From contig NC_134845.1 in NCBI RefSeq assembly GCF_965363235.1, forward strand, positions 68,725,261 through 68,789,260: 64,000 nucleotides of DNA. Reading direction: 5' to 3'. The position numbers were made by a program, and so were the translations under genes. Position 1 is the first letter of the stretch, and each line of letters begins with the position of its first letter. Shown piece after piece: positions 9,799 through 21,850 of this stretch. Under the pieces are notes generated by a model. That model saw only the letters and a list, made by a program, of their open reading frames with translations. It had not been told where the DNA came from and did no database searches. Source of the stretch: Mytilus galloprovincialis (Eukaryota > Mollusca > Bivalvia > Mytilida > Mytilidae).

Positions 9799-12471
9799 AT
9801 GCATTTTAATATTGTCTTCGTTTGTGTTGTGATAAGTTTATATGGTAAGTATGTTAACATGTTTATCATTGTTTTAATTATATATAGACTAAAAAAATGT
9901 AAGATTTTGTAAAGAAAAACACATGCATGATTGGACGATTAACTTTGTTTACCTTTTATTTGAAAACATGGGAAGCTTGGTGCAAAAAAAGTGGAAATCA
10001 TTATGTGGGTTGTATACGCAAACTTGACTATTATCGAGGAATTATATTACAAACTTTATTCTTAGTTAAAACTAGAGCATAGCATAATGTGCATTGTATA
10101 AATGTAGTCTATATATAGAACATGTTTTGTCGTCTGACGTGCATGTCTGATATGAAAATTTACCTATAAAATCTACAGCATTTGACTGTGTCTGATACTA
10201 TATATATATATTAGATATAGAGAAATGCACACATAACAGAAGAGGAGTACCATTCTTCTCACTGTATGAGCTCACTCCAACTACACCAACCACATGCAAC
10301 AGCTTGGTTAAAAAAATGATGGTCAATACATTCAATCATCAAATTGAATTTTATAGTACAAATTACGCATGAGGTACACATATAATCGTTGCATCCTAAA
10401 CATGTTAAATATATCAAATTCTTTACATTAAATGTTGTCATAATTATGTTATCACGACAACTATTTATTGATGCACACGTTTAGTTCAGTTAAATCAGCT
10501 TTTAAACACCATCATTAACACATAGCTGAGAGGGTTAGAATAGATTGTCATGTCAACGGAGACGAAGCATACAAGGTTACGTAACGTAAATCATTAGAAA
10601 AGTTACAACAGAAGTTGAATCAAGATGTATTTTGTTTATAAAATGCCTCACCATCATAGGCAAAGGGGGCATTTAGTGTTACCCTTGAGTTTTCGTCCAT
10701 CCGTGAGTCTTTCTTTCCCATTTTCGTTTCCACACTCAGGCTAACTTAAAAGTTGGCCACATCCAAATTTTATGGAACTCATCAGGGGGGGGGGGGGGGG
10801 GGTGGTGTTCCGGGTTTTTTTTTGGCCAATCAATGCATTTGAATGGGAGCATATAGTTAGACCCCTTTACTCTGGGTTGGGAACCCCCCTTTTAAAATGG
10901 CTGGATCCGCGCATGCTCATACACAACAATCACAAAACAAAGAAAGTGTTCGAACGTGGACAGTTCAAATTATTTAAAACGTTGTAGAGTTGAAACATTG
11001 CAAAGCTTGAATGGGTGCATTCGTATCATCTGACAATTTCTTCTTTTATCACGTTGACAGTCATTAAAACTTAGAACTTGAACATTTTTTTAAAAATTAG
11101 TTTATTGTCTTATTTTTTATCGATTTTTGTTTGATCCGCAAAAAAAGGGCGGCATCATGCAACAATCACCCCCCCCCCCCCCCGATAGTAAAATATCTAC
11201 CCAATAATTAAAGTCAAAGCATGAAGTATGATAATGCAGTATTTTTTTAGAGTTTGAAATACTGTTATCCCATAAATCATACAAAAAATCGTCTCGACTG
11301 GCCCTGTTCGGCAACCAGCATGCAGTCTCTCTTTATCCATAAAAAACATATACTCTTAGATTTTAATTTATCACAATATTTTTTTATGACAGTGTGTGAT
11401 GTATCTGCCGGTGAATGCTGTAGATCTTACACGGACATTACTGGGGACACTCACCCTCCACAATGGTGCTCAGACTTCTGCTGCCATGATCCCAGGACTA
11501 TTGGACTAACCTACACATGTTGTGACAACTCTATGATACAGGCATCAGACGACATGAGGGACAGTTTCTGTATCCAGTGGTGGGCCGCTCATGTGTAAGT
11601 ATTATAGAAGACACGGGGAGTTTGATAGTTCAGAAATAATTCATGGAAGCCATAGATTTGTTGGAAATTTACACATGGCCCGCGAAAATGATAATGAAGA
11701 GTGAAAACCAGTACTCTAAATTTCATCTTAGACGTTGTTAATGCACTGTCTGGCTCCACCTTCGTGTGTAGGAGTGTGGACTAAAAATATCGAAAGTAAC
11801 AAAACGTAAAAAAATATCTTTTGGTAAAAAGGTATTTTGTCCTTTTGGTTGAAATGACACCAACACAATCTTGTGATGATGTCTATTGGGAATTTTATAG
11901 AGCTTAAATTGGAGGAAAAGCATACTTTTCTTTAGTATTGGGGCCAAACTTTTAACCCAGAATGAGGGTTGGAAAATCCATGCAAACAAGAAAACTAAAG
12001 TCCTTACATGTACTTATGTGCAAATAAAATTTGTCATTCGTTTAACGTTTAATTTTGTAGAAAACCATGCCATTGTTATAACAACGAAATCCACAAAAAA
12101 TGGTATCCAATGAATAATAATGAATCCATGCATATTATAGATATTAATAGACAGACAGAAAAACACGTGCATAACAATGTTTTTTATAGGTCTGTTTGAT
12201 TTCATGTCATTGATAAAGTTTAAAAAAACATGTAAATCATCGTTTTACTTTTAAAAGAATGTTTGTGTGTGTGTAGAATCGGTCAACGAAATTGTTCTTC
12301 TGAGTGGCTCCATTGTGTCACTTTCCAATGTTCACATTCTTTCCTTTGAAATGACTGAACACATGCGAAACCCATCTCCAGCTAAGAGTAAAATTGAAGG
12401 TCGCATGAATATGGACGGGACGGGACGGGACGGGACGGGACGGGACGGGAGGGGAGGGGATGGGATAGATA

Positions 12472-12506
<35 letters not shown>

Positions 12507-15500
12507 TAGATAAAAGTCACTTTTCTCAATCGCGAACAAGTTGACACTATCAGTCAAATCTGTATACCCACTGTCACCGACACAAACCTGAAAATCAATA
12601 CAAAAGAGCAGTATCTCTTACAAAAAAAAAGGAGTGGGAGGGCGGGTTTTGAATTTTCCTGCTTACGGAATTTAAACAGCTTGCTTGCTGCGATGAAATT
12701 CCTAAAAAGGACTAAATTACTTCACAAAATATAACGTCACTCATGTTAGATAAATCTAAAAACATGAAACACAAACCGTCAGTGGCCCCAGCGATAACTG
12801 AATTTAAGTTTATCTACTTAAATTCCATTATTTTTTATCAGGTGGTAAACATGGCACTTTAGGGTGCAAAGATTATTCTGAAACTTTTAATGAACAAGCT
12901 AGATGTATAATGTAACATGGGCAAGAGATTCCGAGTAAAAGCAGAATTTCCTGTTTTAAGGAGGCTCGAGGGTATAAAAATTTCAGAAAAAAATAAACAT
13001 TTATTTTTCATTACAAATTTTATCTATTACCTTTTTAGAAATTGTTACTTTGTCATATGGTACAAAAATCATTAAAAAAATCAATTCGTGTTGGCCTTAG
13101 ATGACTTTAAAATGTATATATATCATTAAAAAAAAATCCAAATTATCTCCCTTTGGTGGAAAAATGCCATTTTTTGGCATTAAAATTGAAACATCTTTTT
13201 TAACTCATCGGTGACCTATATGTTTTATTATCCAAAAAAGCTGTTCTTAAACTAAACTATTGTAAAATTTTAGCGATTTCTGTAATAAATTTCTTTTTTT
13301 TCATTTCAATATTACCTTTATTTCTCCTATTAGTTCAACATAAAAAAGCACTTTTACAAAAATGTATGTTTCATTCGAAGGCAGATTGTGAGCGCAAATG
13401 AACGGTGACCCCATTATTTTATTTTATGTTTCTAATTACTGTAAGATAAAGTTCATTTATAGAAAAATATAGAGAAATCTTTTATTAAATACAAAACATT
13501 ATTTAGACCCGCGAGCCCCCTTAACTCTTTTATCAAAGTTCAAATTATATTGTAGTTTTGTAGAATAAATACAAAATTGGACAGGAAGCATATAACGCTA
13601 CATTGATAGATCATTAAGATAAGAAAGGTATTTGTTGATTTTTATAAACCATTGGGCTTTAAAATATTTGAAGAATTAGATAATTTTATAAACAAATATT
13701 ACAGGACACGAAAACACGGATATATTTTTTCAAAAGATAAACCCGTTTGACGGTTTCATACAAGGAAATTTTTTAAAACAATGTTTTTGAAAAACAATGA
13801 AAAATACAAAAACTAAAGATAACAAAGTCTAAATTACTTGACGTATGCATGTTAATTCACTGTCAATCCTATATAAATATAACCATGATAGTAGACTTTG
13901 AACAGTAAAAAAAATTGAAGTTTTCTATTTAGTTTAAGAATAGACAACTTATTATACAATTTCGAGTCAGTGATAATAATTTAGAAAAAGAAAAAAAAAA
14001 AAAAAAATGAGACTATATAATACCTGTAAAAAAATTGATGATGGACAATGTTCCTTCATTCAAGGAATGACTAATTACGCGGGTTATTCAGTGTGCACCA
14101 CATTTTTTATGTATTTCATTCATAGACAGAAGAAATATTTCAGTAACTTTTTATCATTTTATTCTAAATTCCATTAACGATTTACATCCAAAGTTAAATT
14201 ATTGCAATAATGCACTTGAGAACGTACATTTTTTTTATTAAAAAGTAAATTATTTGTTAATGCAGAATTAAAAGTTGATTCGTGAAACTTCCTTTTAATT
14301 GCATGGTAGGTATTTGTCTGTTCTATGGTCGGGTTGTTGTCTCTTTGACACATTCCCCATTTCCATTCTCAATTTTATCGAAACGATTTTATCACTCAGG
14401 TATGTATAACTTATTAAGTTAGTCACGTGTAAAAGTGCAATGTTTACAACGGAGAGACCATCGTATTTGTTTACTACAGACGGAATAGCGAAATAAAATT
14501 ATCAACAGACGTACAGACAGCAGAATATGCACCCATAGTATCCGTGTACTTCCTGTTGGTTTGTCTGTAGTGATATACTATTTTTATGCCCCATTTATGG
14601 CGACTATAATTTTCGGTATGTGCGTCCGTCCGTTTGTCCGTCCGTTCGTCCGTCCGCCTATCCCGTTTCAGGTTAGTTATTAGTTATAGTCTTTGGTCAA
14701 AGTAGTTTTTGATGAAGTTGAAGTCCAATCAACTTGAAACTAAGAACACATGTTCCTTGTGATATGATCTTTCTAATTTTAATGCCAAATTAGAGTGTTT
14801 ACCCCAATTTCTTGGTCCACTGAACATTAGTCCGAGCGAGGCATCCGTGTACTATGGACACATCCTTGTTAGATACGTTTCTATCCTGATTGGTGTACGT
14901 TCTGTTGTTATTTTTGTATAAATTAATTTTCAAACTATTTATAGATATGTTCCTATCTTGATTGGTGTAGCGTTCCTGCTTTTGATCACGGGTTGTTGTT
15001 GTTGCTGCTGCTGCGGATGTTGCAGACGACGAAGTCCTGGCGTGATCGTACAGCATCAAGGAGCATCAGGTACTGTTAATATTTTAAACAAAAGGAATGC
15101 AATGTTAAGTAATATTCACATGGCAACATTTATTTTGAAAATGAAATCACGAATTATTGAAGGGATCTTTTAATTAAGAAGTAATTTCAGTTCAATTTAG
15201 AATAGGTTTAACGCGGTACAATAAGTTTGAACAACTATATTTAAAGATAGACACTTTTGCTTACTTTTGAATAAAACGAATAAACAGCTGAAAAAGAGGA
15301 ACGAAAGATACCATAGGCCCAGTCAAACTTATAAAAATCTAAAACAAACTGACAACGCCATGGCTAAAAATGAAAAAGACAAACAAACAACAGCACACAT
15401 TACACAACATAGAAAACTAAAGAATAAACATCACGAACCGTACCAAAAAACTAGGGGTGATCTCAGGTGCTCCGGAAGGGTAAGCAGATCCTGCTCCACA

Positions 15501-16578
15501 TGTGGCACCCGTCGTGTGGCTTATGTGATAACAAATCCGTAAATAGTCTTAATTCGGTAGGTCACATTCATGAAAGGGAAGGGGATTGTAGTTACGACGT
15601 AAGGAACATACCCGATATCATTTGTGAAACGTTTATTCCATAACGGTCAACCAACTCGTGATTGCGTCCGTAAAATTTACGAAGGGATGATTTCAACTTC
15701 ACCATTTGGAACTCTTGGTTTAATAGCTTCCTTGTGAGCAGCAACCCTCTATCAAGAAAATCATGATAGGAAATGCAAGCACGGGAATATCGTATCAATT
15801 GGGATACATATACCCCATATGCAGGTGCTGCTGGAATGTTGCTACTAAGAAATGGAAAGTTCACAATTGGAAAGCTGAAATCATCTCTTTTGTGAATTTA
15901 GGCGGTGGTTCGTCAGTGGACGTTAATCGATTTTTTTTTTACTTAATTTAATAAATGAAAATTACCCGATATTCCAACTTCCGGCCATAACATGTTTTAT
16001 ATTAGTTTTTTTTTATCTGTAGTCATATTAAATTAATAATATTTAGTTTTGGTTTCTTTTCTTGAAAGTTTTCGATATTAAATATATATGAGAATAATTA
16101 CATTAGATGTATGTTTCATTACAACAATGTACAATACATTGTACGTTATTCTGATTGGATACACTGCAATTTCGCGTTATTCCTCAATCAACTCATTACA
16201 CAATAAATGATGATCGAGTCTTTTGACACGAGGTTCCACTATAAAGTGCACAGGTAAATTAAAATTGAAAATTGATAAAAATCGTGTTTCCCTGATTCTA
16301 GCTAAAAAAATGTAATTATAAGTATTGAATGCTTCTTTTTGTAACTTCATAGTTTTGTAAAAGCGTTGACCGTGCGCACATTTTAAAAATGGCGCTTCAT
16401 ACAAAATGTACTTCATAGGGAATTCGTTCAACCTTTTAAATGAAGCAAAGTTATCACAGGGATAGGAAACTTGACCGTGTTTATTTCACTATTTTCAGGA
16501 CCAACCGTAATGGTACAACAACAACAGCAACAGATGTCAACACATGGTGATCCCTACCGCGCAGGGTATAACCAATGA
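9799..16578 (+). CDS. Gene A: Shisa/CYYR1-like cysteine-rich single-pass membrane protein (150 aa)
   Basis: Model: exon 1 9799-9844, exon 2 11393-11594, exon 3 14945-15069, exon 4 16499-16578 (TGA). All introns are GT-AG with phases 1, 2, 1, and exon lengths total exactly 151 codons. Exon 1 gives a short hydrophobic signal peptide starting MHFNIVFVCVV. Exon 2 gives the ectodomain with GECC (24-25), WC (40-41), FCC (44-46), TCC (57-59), a further Cys at 75 and the signature WWAAHV. Exon 3 gives the transmembrane segment (about 84-99), then seven consecutive Cys (100-106), GCC and RRR; the cytosolic Cys run is probably palmitoylated. Exon 4 gives six Gln and the end PYRAGYNQ. The CC..WC..CC..CC spacing resembles Shisa/CYYR1 proteins, which are transmembrane adaptors; the function here is unknown. 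Gene C has identical phases, which supports the model. No transcript evidence was available. Confidence 0.8.
10775..10916 (+). repeat. CAGTGGCGGATCCA-type repeat with poly-G
   Basis: Lies in intron 1 of gene A. A G run (10785-10802) is followed by the family core CCAATCAATGCATTTGAA and ends TGGCTGGATCCGC. The overlapping 71-aa frame is repeat-derived. Confidence 0.8.
11168..11184. repeat. Poly-C run
   Basis: A C homopolymer in intron 1 of gene A, about 210 bp before exon 2. Confidence 0.85.
12412..12508. repeat. GGGAC pentamer array followed by a GACA tetramer array
   Basis: About eight GGGAC units (12412-12455) grade into GGGGA and then into ~8 GACA units (12474-12507). Located in intron 2 of gene A. 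Open frames on both strands here are translations of the repeat. Confidence 0.95.
12960..13520. mobile_element. Candidate piggyBac-like MITE flanked by TTAA
   Basis: TTAA at 12956-12959 and again at 13521-13524 bracket 561 bp. The termini are GGAGGCTCGAGGGTATAAA on the left and, in complement, GGGGGCTCGCGGGTCTAAAT on the right: an imperfect ~19-bp inverted repeat. TTAA duplication is the hallmark of piggyBac elements. There is no coding capacity. It lies in intron 2 of gene A. Confidence 0.6.
14300..14380 (+). repeat. Mussel dispersed repeat fragment
   Basis: The segment GGTCGGGTTGTTGTCTCTTT followed by GACACATTCCCCATTTCC is a sequence I recognise from many mussel loci. Recognition is from memory, without a search. 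Confidence 0.5.
14585..14862 (+). repeat. CCGTCCGT-bearing dispersed repeat, copy 1
   Basis: Begins TATGCCCCAT, has a (CGTCCGTC)n-like tract, then GATGAAGTTGAAGTCCAATC and an end GGCATCCGTGTACT. A second plus-strand copy lies at 19040-19425 with the same word order. In intron 2 of gene A. Confidence 0.8.
14866..14905 (+). repeat. Partial duplicate of gene A exon 3 junction
   Basis: TTAGATACGTTTCTATCC followed by TGATTGGTGTACG closely matches the real acceptor and exon start at 14941-14975 (ATAG then ATATGTTCCTATCTTGATTG), and lies 77 bp upstream. The copy includes an AG acceptor but lacks the Cys-run part of the exon. See the much larger array in gene B. Confidence 0.75.
15264..15910 (+). 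repeat. Abundant mussel dispersed repeat, near full length
   Basis: Contains CTAGGGGTGATCTCAGGTGC, CACATGTGGCACCCGTCGTG, GGTCACATTCATGAAAGGG and GCAGGTGCTGCTGGAATG in the order I know from mussel sequences. Diverged partial copies are at ~19480-19925 and ~28840-29010. The 62-91-aa frames on both strands in it are not genes. In intron 3 of gene A. Confidence 0.8.
16080..16440. repeat. MITE-like repeat, copy 2
   Basis: The left part (GAGAATAATTACATTAGATG, TGTTTCATTA) is shared with 58678-58720. The right part, TTGAATGCTTCTTTTTGTAA with ACAAAATGTACTTC, is shared with 6276-6360 and 58780-58845. In intron 3 of gene A, ending ~60 bp before exon 4. Confidence 0.7.
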
Positions 16579-16829
16579 AAACCGTCCTTTCAGTGCAACA
16601 AATGACCAACGAAAACAGCTTGTTTCAAATAAGGATTGTTATAATTCATATATCAATGCAAATGTACCTGTAAGATTACGAAAGAACATTTAGTTACATT
16701 TCCATCATACTTTAGAATGAAAATAGTGAAAACTTCTATAAATGTCTATGAATGTAACTTATTAATCTTGCTTAGGGGCAGTACATATTAAGTTGATATT
16801 TTAAAAATTATTAAAGTTTCATGTATTCT

Positions 16830-16865
16830 CATTCCCCCCGCCCCCCCCCCCCAAAAAAAAAAATA
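16830..16865. repeat. Poly-C/poly-A low-complexity tract
   Basis: C run followed by an A run shortly downstream of gene A. Between 16,900 and 18,300 I see only AT-rich sequence without a supportable gene, RNA or repeat. Confidence 0.8.
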
Positions 16866-18320
16866 TATAAAGTATAGTTATATGTACAAATATCCTGCCC
16901 CAACCCCCAACGATTCTTTTATTTTTGTTGTTCAAGATAACTTTATCAATATATAAAATTTTCTGTTCGGTGATAAAAGTTACTAAAAAAAATTTCTTTC
17001 CAGGCAAACTAAAACGGAAATGGTCATACCTTTTTTACTATACAAGTATGTTGAGGAAACATATCAATTCAACCCCTTCCTTGTCTAAATATACTCTTAT
17101 ATACTAGCAATACCTCTAAAACTCAAAAAGCCTTGACCATTCTAATGTGTTTGACAAACTTGCTGCATAAGGTATGTGACAAAGATGTCAATAAGTTATT
17201 TGATGGCTTATCTCTTGATTATAACATCTTAGAGGAGTTTGTACTAAATACATTCTATAATTAGTACATGGGACACATTTGCCTAGCCCCTTGAATTTTG
17301 TTTTATGTTTTCTTTTTATACTTGTAGTTTCAGCATAATAGTCATGTGAGTGTGTGGGTGTGAATTTTTTAGAATATTTAGTCATTTTCATTATCTAAAT
17401 GATCATTGTAGATAGCATTTTTGAAATAATTTCACACCAATTAAATGTGCATCTTTTAATATACACTGCGTTTGAAAATGGCATTACTTCTTATGAGCAA
17501 GATGGAAATCCTTAAGTTTACTCAAAATTGTTGTTTTTGTTAGAAACGACTTCATGTGGCTGGGTAAAAAAGCCGCCAATCAATTTACAGACTACACAAC
17601 CCGATTCAATAGGCTATACAGTGTAAATGAATAAGATTTCAATGTTTTTATTAAACGTGGTGTACATAAAGGTTTAGAGACTACTTTAATTGTTAAGCAT
17701 TTTTTTTGGTGATAATTAATTTAGTATGTGTAATTATATATTAAGCGTCTATATGTTATTATGATACTTTGACTAGAAGTTAAAATGTTTTGATAACGCT
17801 TTGATGAGGATCTGAATGAGCTTTGAAAAATAATGACATAAAAGAGAATATGTAGCATTTTCTTCTGAATATTGGTTTGTTGTTTTACTGATTCAAATGA
17901 TTGTAATAAACACTTAGCTTATAGGTTTAAAAACTTGTATATAAATAGCTTTGATCAGAATTTAAAAGCTTTTTATTTATTTTTTTTCATATTCGAAGGA
18001 CGATACATTGTATAATTTTCATTTCTTTTAAGTGGGTCATCTGTTCACTTGATATTTCTTTTGTTTGTTTGACATACATAATGTTCATAGACAATAAAAC
18101 ATTTTCTAATATACCAGACTTATAGCTTCCTTTCACGGCTTACATGTCGGTTCGATCTTAACATTCTTAAAATTAGTCTCATTTTCACAAGTATATGAGA
18201 AGATAATATGGTATACATGTGCAAGTCAATAATTTATCAACCGAACGACAAACAAATCCAAAAACATTACATGTCCGTAGATAATTAAGATTTTAGAAAC
18301 AGGGAAATGAATATTATTTT

Positions 18321-18871
18321 TTAGCTCACCTGTCCCAAAGGGCCAAGTGAGCTTTTCTCATCACATCATGTCGTCCGTCGTCGTTAACATTTTACATTTT
18401 GAACTTCTTCTAGAGAACCAATGAATGGAATGAAACCAAACATGGTATGAATGTTCCTTATGAGGTGCTGAACAAGTGTTGTTACTTTGTAGCCGATCCA
18501 TCATCCAAGATGGCCGCCAGGGGGGGGGGGGGGGACTTAGTTTAACATAGGACCCTATGGGAAATGCATACAAATGACTTCTTTTAGAGAACCACTGAAT
18601 GGAATGAAACCAAACATAGTATGAATGTTCCTTATGAGGTGACGACCAAGTGTTGCACCTTTGTAGCCGATCCATCATCTAATATGGCCGCCAGCGGGGG
18701 ACTTAGTTTAACATAGGACCCTATGGGAAATCCATACAATGACTCCTTTCCTAATGAGGTGGTGGCCAAGTGTTGTTACTTTGTATCCAAATTTTATCTT
18801 TTTTTTATAAGATTTTAAAAACCCAAGAGTAGAGTCAGGTGAGCGATACAGGCTCTTGAGAGCCTCTAGTT
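18321..18871 (+). repeat. AGCTCACC...GGTGAGC dispersed repeat, copy 1
   Basis: Begins TTAGCTCACCTGTCCCAAAG and ends GGCTCTTGAGAGCCTCTAGT. Internally there are two ~155-bp direct repeats (AGAACCA..TGAATGGAATGAAACC and GACTTAGTTTAACATAGG), the first with a G run at 18521-18534. A longer inverted copy is at 46668-48005. The 105-aa minus frame is repeat-derived. Confidence 0.85.
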
Positions 18872-19039
18872 TTTTACATTTTAAACCTGTGCAGATGGTT
18901 TAGTTGTCTAAGAAGAAGGCATATTATAAATGGTGACTTACGGTATGTGTGGGTTTTGCTCATAGTTGTTAACATCCTTGTCCGTTGGTCACTGTGGATA
19001 AATGTCTCATAACAGCAAATATAACAAAGCTCCTCATTT

Positions 19040-19425
19040 TTATGCCCCATATGTTTTCTGGTCTGTGCGTCCGTCCGTTCGTTCGTTTGTCCGTCCGTTC
19101 GTTCGTTTGTCCGTCTGTCCCACTTCAGGTTAAAGTTTTTTTTTCAAGGTAGTTTTTGATGAAGTTGAAGTCCAATCAACTTGAAACTTAGTACACATGT
19201 TCCTTGTTCCGCGATCTCTCTAGTTCTAATTCCAATTTAGACATTTAACCCAGGGTTGGCAAAAACCCGGGTTTTATGAGTATTGCCCAGCCCAGTGGGA
19301 AATACCGGGAATTCCCGGGCGGGTAATACTTTGCCAACCCTGATTTAACCCCATTTTCACTGTCCACTAAACAAAGAAAAAATGATAGTGCGGATGGGGC
19401 ATCCGTGTACTGGGCACACATTTTT
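19040..19425 (+). repeat. CCGTCCGT-bearing dispersed repeat, copy 2
   Basis: Same order as 14585-14862: TATGCCCCATAT, a GTCCGTCCGTTCGTTCG tract, GATGAAGTTGAAGTCC and GGCATCCGTGTACTGGG. This copy carries a ~90-bp insertion containing the inverted words CAACCCGG / CCGGGCGGG near 19255-19345. Confidence 0.8.
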
Positions 19426-19479
19426 GTTGATAAATAATTGTAAGATGCAGATTTCAGTGTCGCTAACAGCATTTTATAA

Positions 19480-19925
19480 AAGGAGACAAAAATAGACTGA
19501 CAAAGCCATGGCTTAAAAAAAAAGATAAAAAGCCACACCAAAGCAACTCTCCGGCAGTTCCAGCTCTGATCCGTAAACTACTCTACAGAAATGGAGTAAA
19601 GGAAATTAGTTTCGATCAGAAACGATCACTGTACGGAGTTTGACACAAAAGTAGTGACTGAGCAAGAACCCACCAAAAACTTGGGGTTATCTCGGTTTCT
19701 TCGGAAGTATAAGCAGGTATTGCTCCACATGTGGCACTCGTCGTGCTGCTCATGAAAGTACAAACTGGTGTTAATTCGATAGACCTCATTCGATGGAGGA
19801 CGGCATTGTGATGTTATTTCGATAGACCTCATTCGATGGAGGACGGCATTGTGATGTTAATTCGATAGACCTCATTCGATGGAGGACGGCATTGTGATAA
19901 GGACGATTGGAACATATCCGTCGTT
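19480..19925 (+). repeat. Diverged copy of the 15.3-kb mussel repeat with an internal 43-44-bp triplication
   Basis: Contains the family words CTGACAAAGCCATGGC and CCACATGTGGCACTCGTCGTG. From ~19770 to 19900 the unit TCGATAGACCTCATTCGATG GAGGACGGCATTGTGAT occurs three times in direct tandem. Confidence 0.8.
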
Positions 19926-20261
19926 GTCTATGAAACAACAGATATTTATAGTGTGTCTTTCTATGTCTTGATGTTTCTCTGTTGTTTCAGATAAGGGCAG
20001 GGATGATTCCAGGTGTTTTCAAATGGGTCCCTTGAACATCAAATTGGGAATTTTTATGCATAAAATCTAAGACGAAATAATATCATTTTCCTGTAAAACC
20101 GGAAAATGTATATTAAGTTTTAAACATCTACACTGACATGACTGATTTAAGAAGTTGTAATATTTTGAATAATTATGGATGGGCTACTGATTATGATATA
20201 TATATATATGATTCTCAGAGATATGATCACCATAACTTCCCTGGTCTCAATCCAATAGCTG

Positions 20262-20545
20262 TCAAGTGATATATAGTTTATAAGATATCTTATATTGTTT
20301 ATAAAATATCTTATATAGTTTATAAGATATCTTATATAGTTTATAAGATATCTCATATAGTTTATAATAGGATATATCTTATATAATTTATAAGATGTGC
20401 TATATAATTTATAAGATATCTCTTATATTTTATAAAATTATTTTGAAAATAGTAAACTTCATAAACTTTATAAGATATCTTATATAATCTATAAGGTATT
20501 TTATATAGTATCTTATAAACTATACAATATATCTTTAAGATATCT
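20262..20545. repeat. AT-rich palindromic tandem array
   Basis: About a dozen ~21-bp units of the form ATAGTTTATAAGATATCTTAT. Each contains the perfect palindrome TAAGATATCTTA, so the array can extrude many small hairpins. Confidence 0.9.
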
Positions 20546-20794
20546 TAAAGTTAAATTAAATAGCAAAACGGCTTGCCATATACACCACTGAAAAAAATCA
20601 TTCATTTGGTATTTTTTTCAACAGGTCATCTTTATAAATTTACCTTGCCTCAAATGGATTTCAAATTGAACTGGCCCATAATGAGTGTCATATTCAGAAA
20701 AGCAATAACAAAAGCGGCCCTAAACTATATAGTGGAATCATCCCTGAAGGGTGAAGGTTTGGTACCATTTAAACGTTTAAACCTGCTGCAATTG

Positions 20795-21065
20795 TTTGCA
20801 CCTGTCCTAAGTCAGGAATCTGATGTTCAGTACTTGCAGTTTAATGATGTGGTTCATATGCGTTTCTCGTTTATCGTTTTTTATAAAGATTATTATTGTG
20901 TTTTTCACTAGTAATTTTTGGGGCCCTGTATAGCTTGCTGTGCGGTGTGAGCCAAGGCTCTGGGTTGAAGACTGTACTTTGACTTATAATGGTGTACTTT
21001 TATAAATTGTGACTTGAATAGAGAGCTGTCTCATTGGCACTCATACCACATCTTCTTATTTCTAT
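20795..21065 (+). repeat. Mussel dispersed repeat with GTCTCATTGGCACTCATACC tail
   Basis: Runs from CCTAAGTCAGGAATCTGATG through GGGGCCCTGTATAGCTTGCT and GTGAGCCAAGGCTCTG to the tail CATTGGCACTCATACCACAT. I recognise it from many mussel 3' UTRs and introns. The 112-aa frame at 20573-20911 runs into it and is not supported as a gene. A complementary piece of the tail ends the window (63939-64000). Confidence 0.75.
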
Positions 21066-21704
21066 TTTATAAATATAGAGCCATTGACTCAATAATTATG
21101 CACATGATCGTCACAAAATGACCCAATTCAGATTGTCCCATTCCTAATCTCTTCTAATGTGTACGACCAATTTCGATTAAGTTTTTTAGACTAATTGGAA
21201 TGATAACTTGAAGGCTCACAAGCGAAACTATTAACACTATTCCAAGTTTGAAAATACCATTGTTGGTTTGTCTCCAATTCTTGTTAATTCGTCCTCGCAG
21301 TTGGATCGAATGATTGACTCTGGCTAGTTAATAGATCATGTTTTGTCAAGGTCAGCTTTAAATTAACACTTAAAAGATTAAAGGTAATGCAGACAATCGT
21401 CCATTGTTTCTTCGGAAACAGATACTATTTAAATATATAATGACCCTACAAGCGAGGGCTATAATGTAATGACCTTGACCGTCTATGTGAATTTCCATGT
21501 AGGCTATTTTTACCTGATTAAATCAAATACATGTATGTGATAAAAGTGTGGCAGTTATGATTACTATGTCATTATTATTTCTCTTGTTTAAAACTTTAAA
21601 TTTCATATTTCTTTATTTGATGATTTAGATGAAGCTTATTCAGTACATATTTGTTAAATTGCATAGCTTTAGATGTTTGAATTCCTTGGTTTAAGATATT
21701 TATT

Positions 21705-21850
21705 TAGGGACTTAATTCACATAGTTTTTTCACTGACCCCCCCCCCCCTTCCCCCCTCTCCCCTCTTAACTTAATTTGGGAAAAATTGATTTACCAATAG
21801 GAATATATGTTAAAATCGATTTTAGATATACAAAACTTGCAGATTTTTAA
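21705..21850 (-). repeat. Dispersed repeat, inverse copy of 60420-60560
   Basis: AATTCACATAGTTTTTTCAC, a C run (21737-21750) and CTTAACTTAATTTGGGAAAA are the complement of the word order at 60420-60560. Otherwise the 21.1-22.6 kb stretch shows no supportable feature. Confidence 0.8.

Noticed and set aside
15267-15951. Frames of 62-91 aa on both strands
   Set aside because: They lie inside the abundant mussel repeat and inside gene A intron 3.
20573-20911. 112-aa plus-strand open frame
   Set aside because: Its second half is the CCTAAGTCAGGAATC mussel repeat and no domain or splice context supports the first half.
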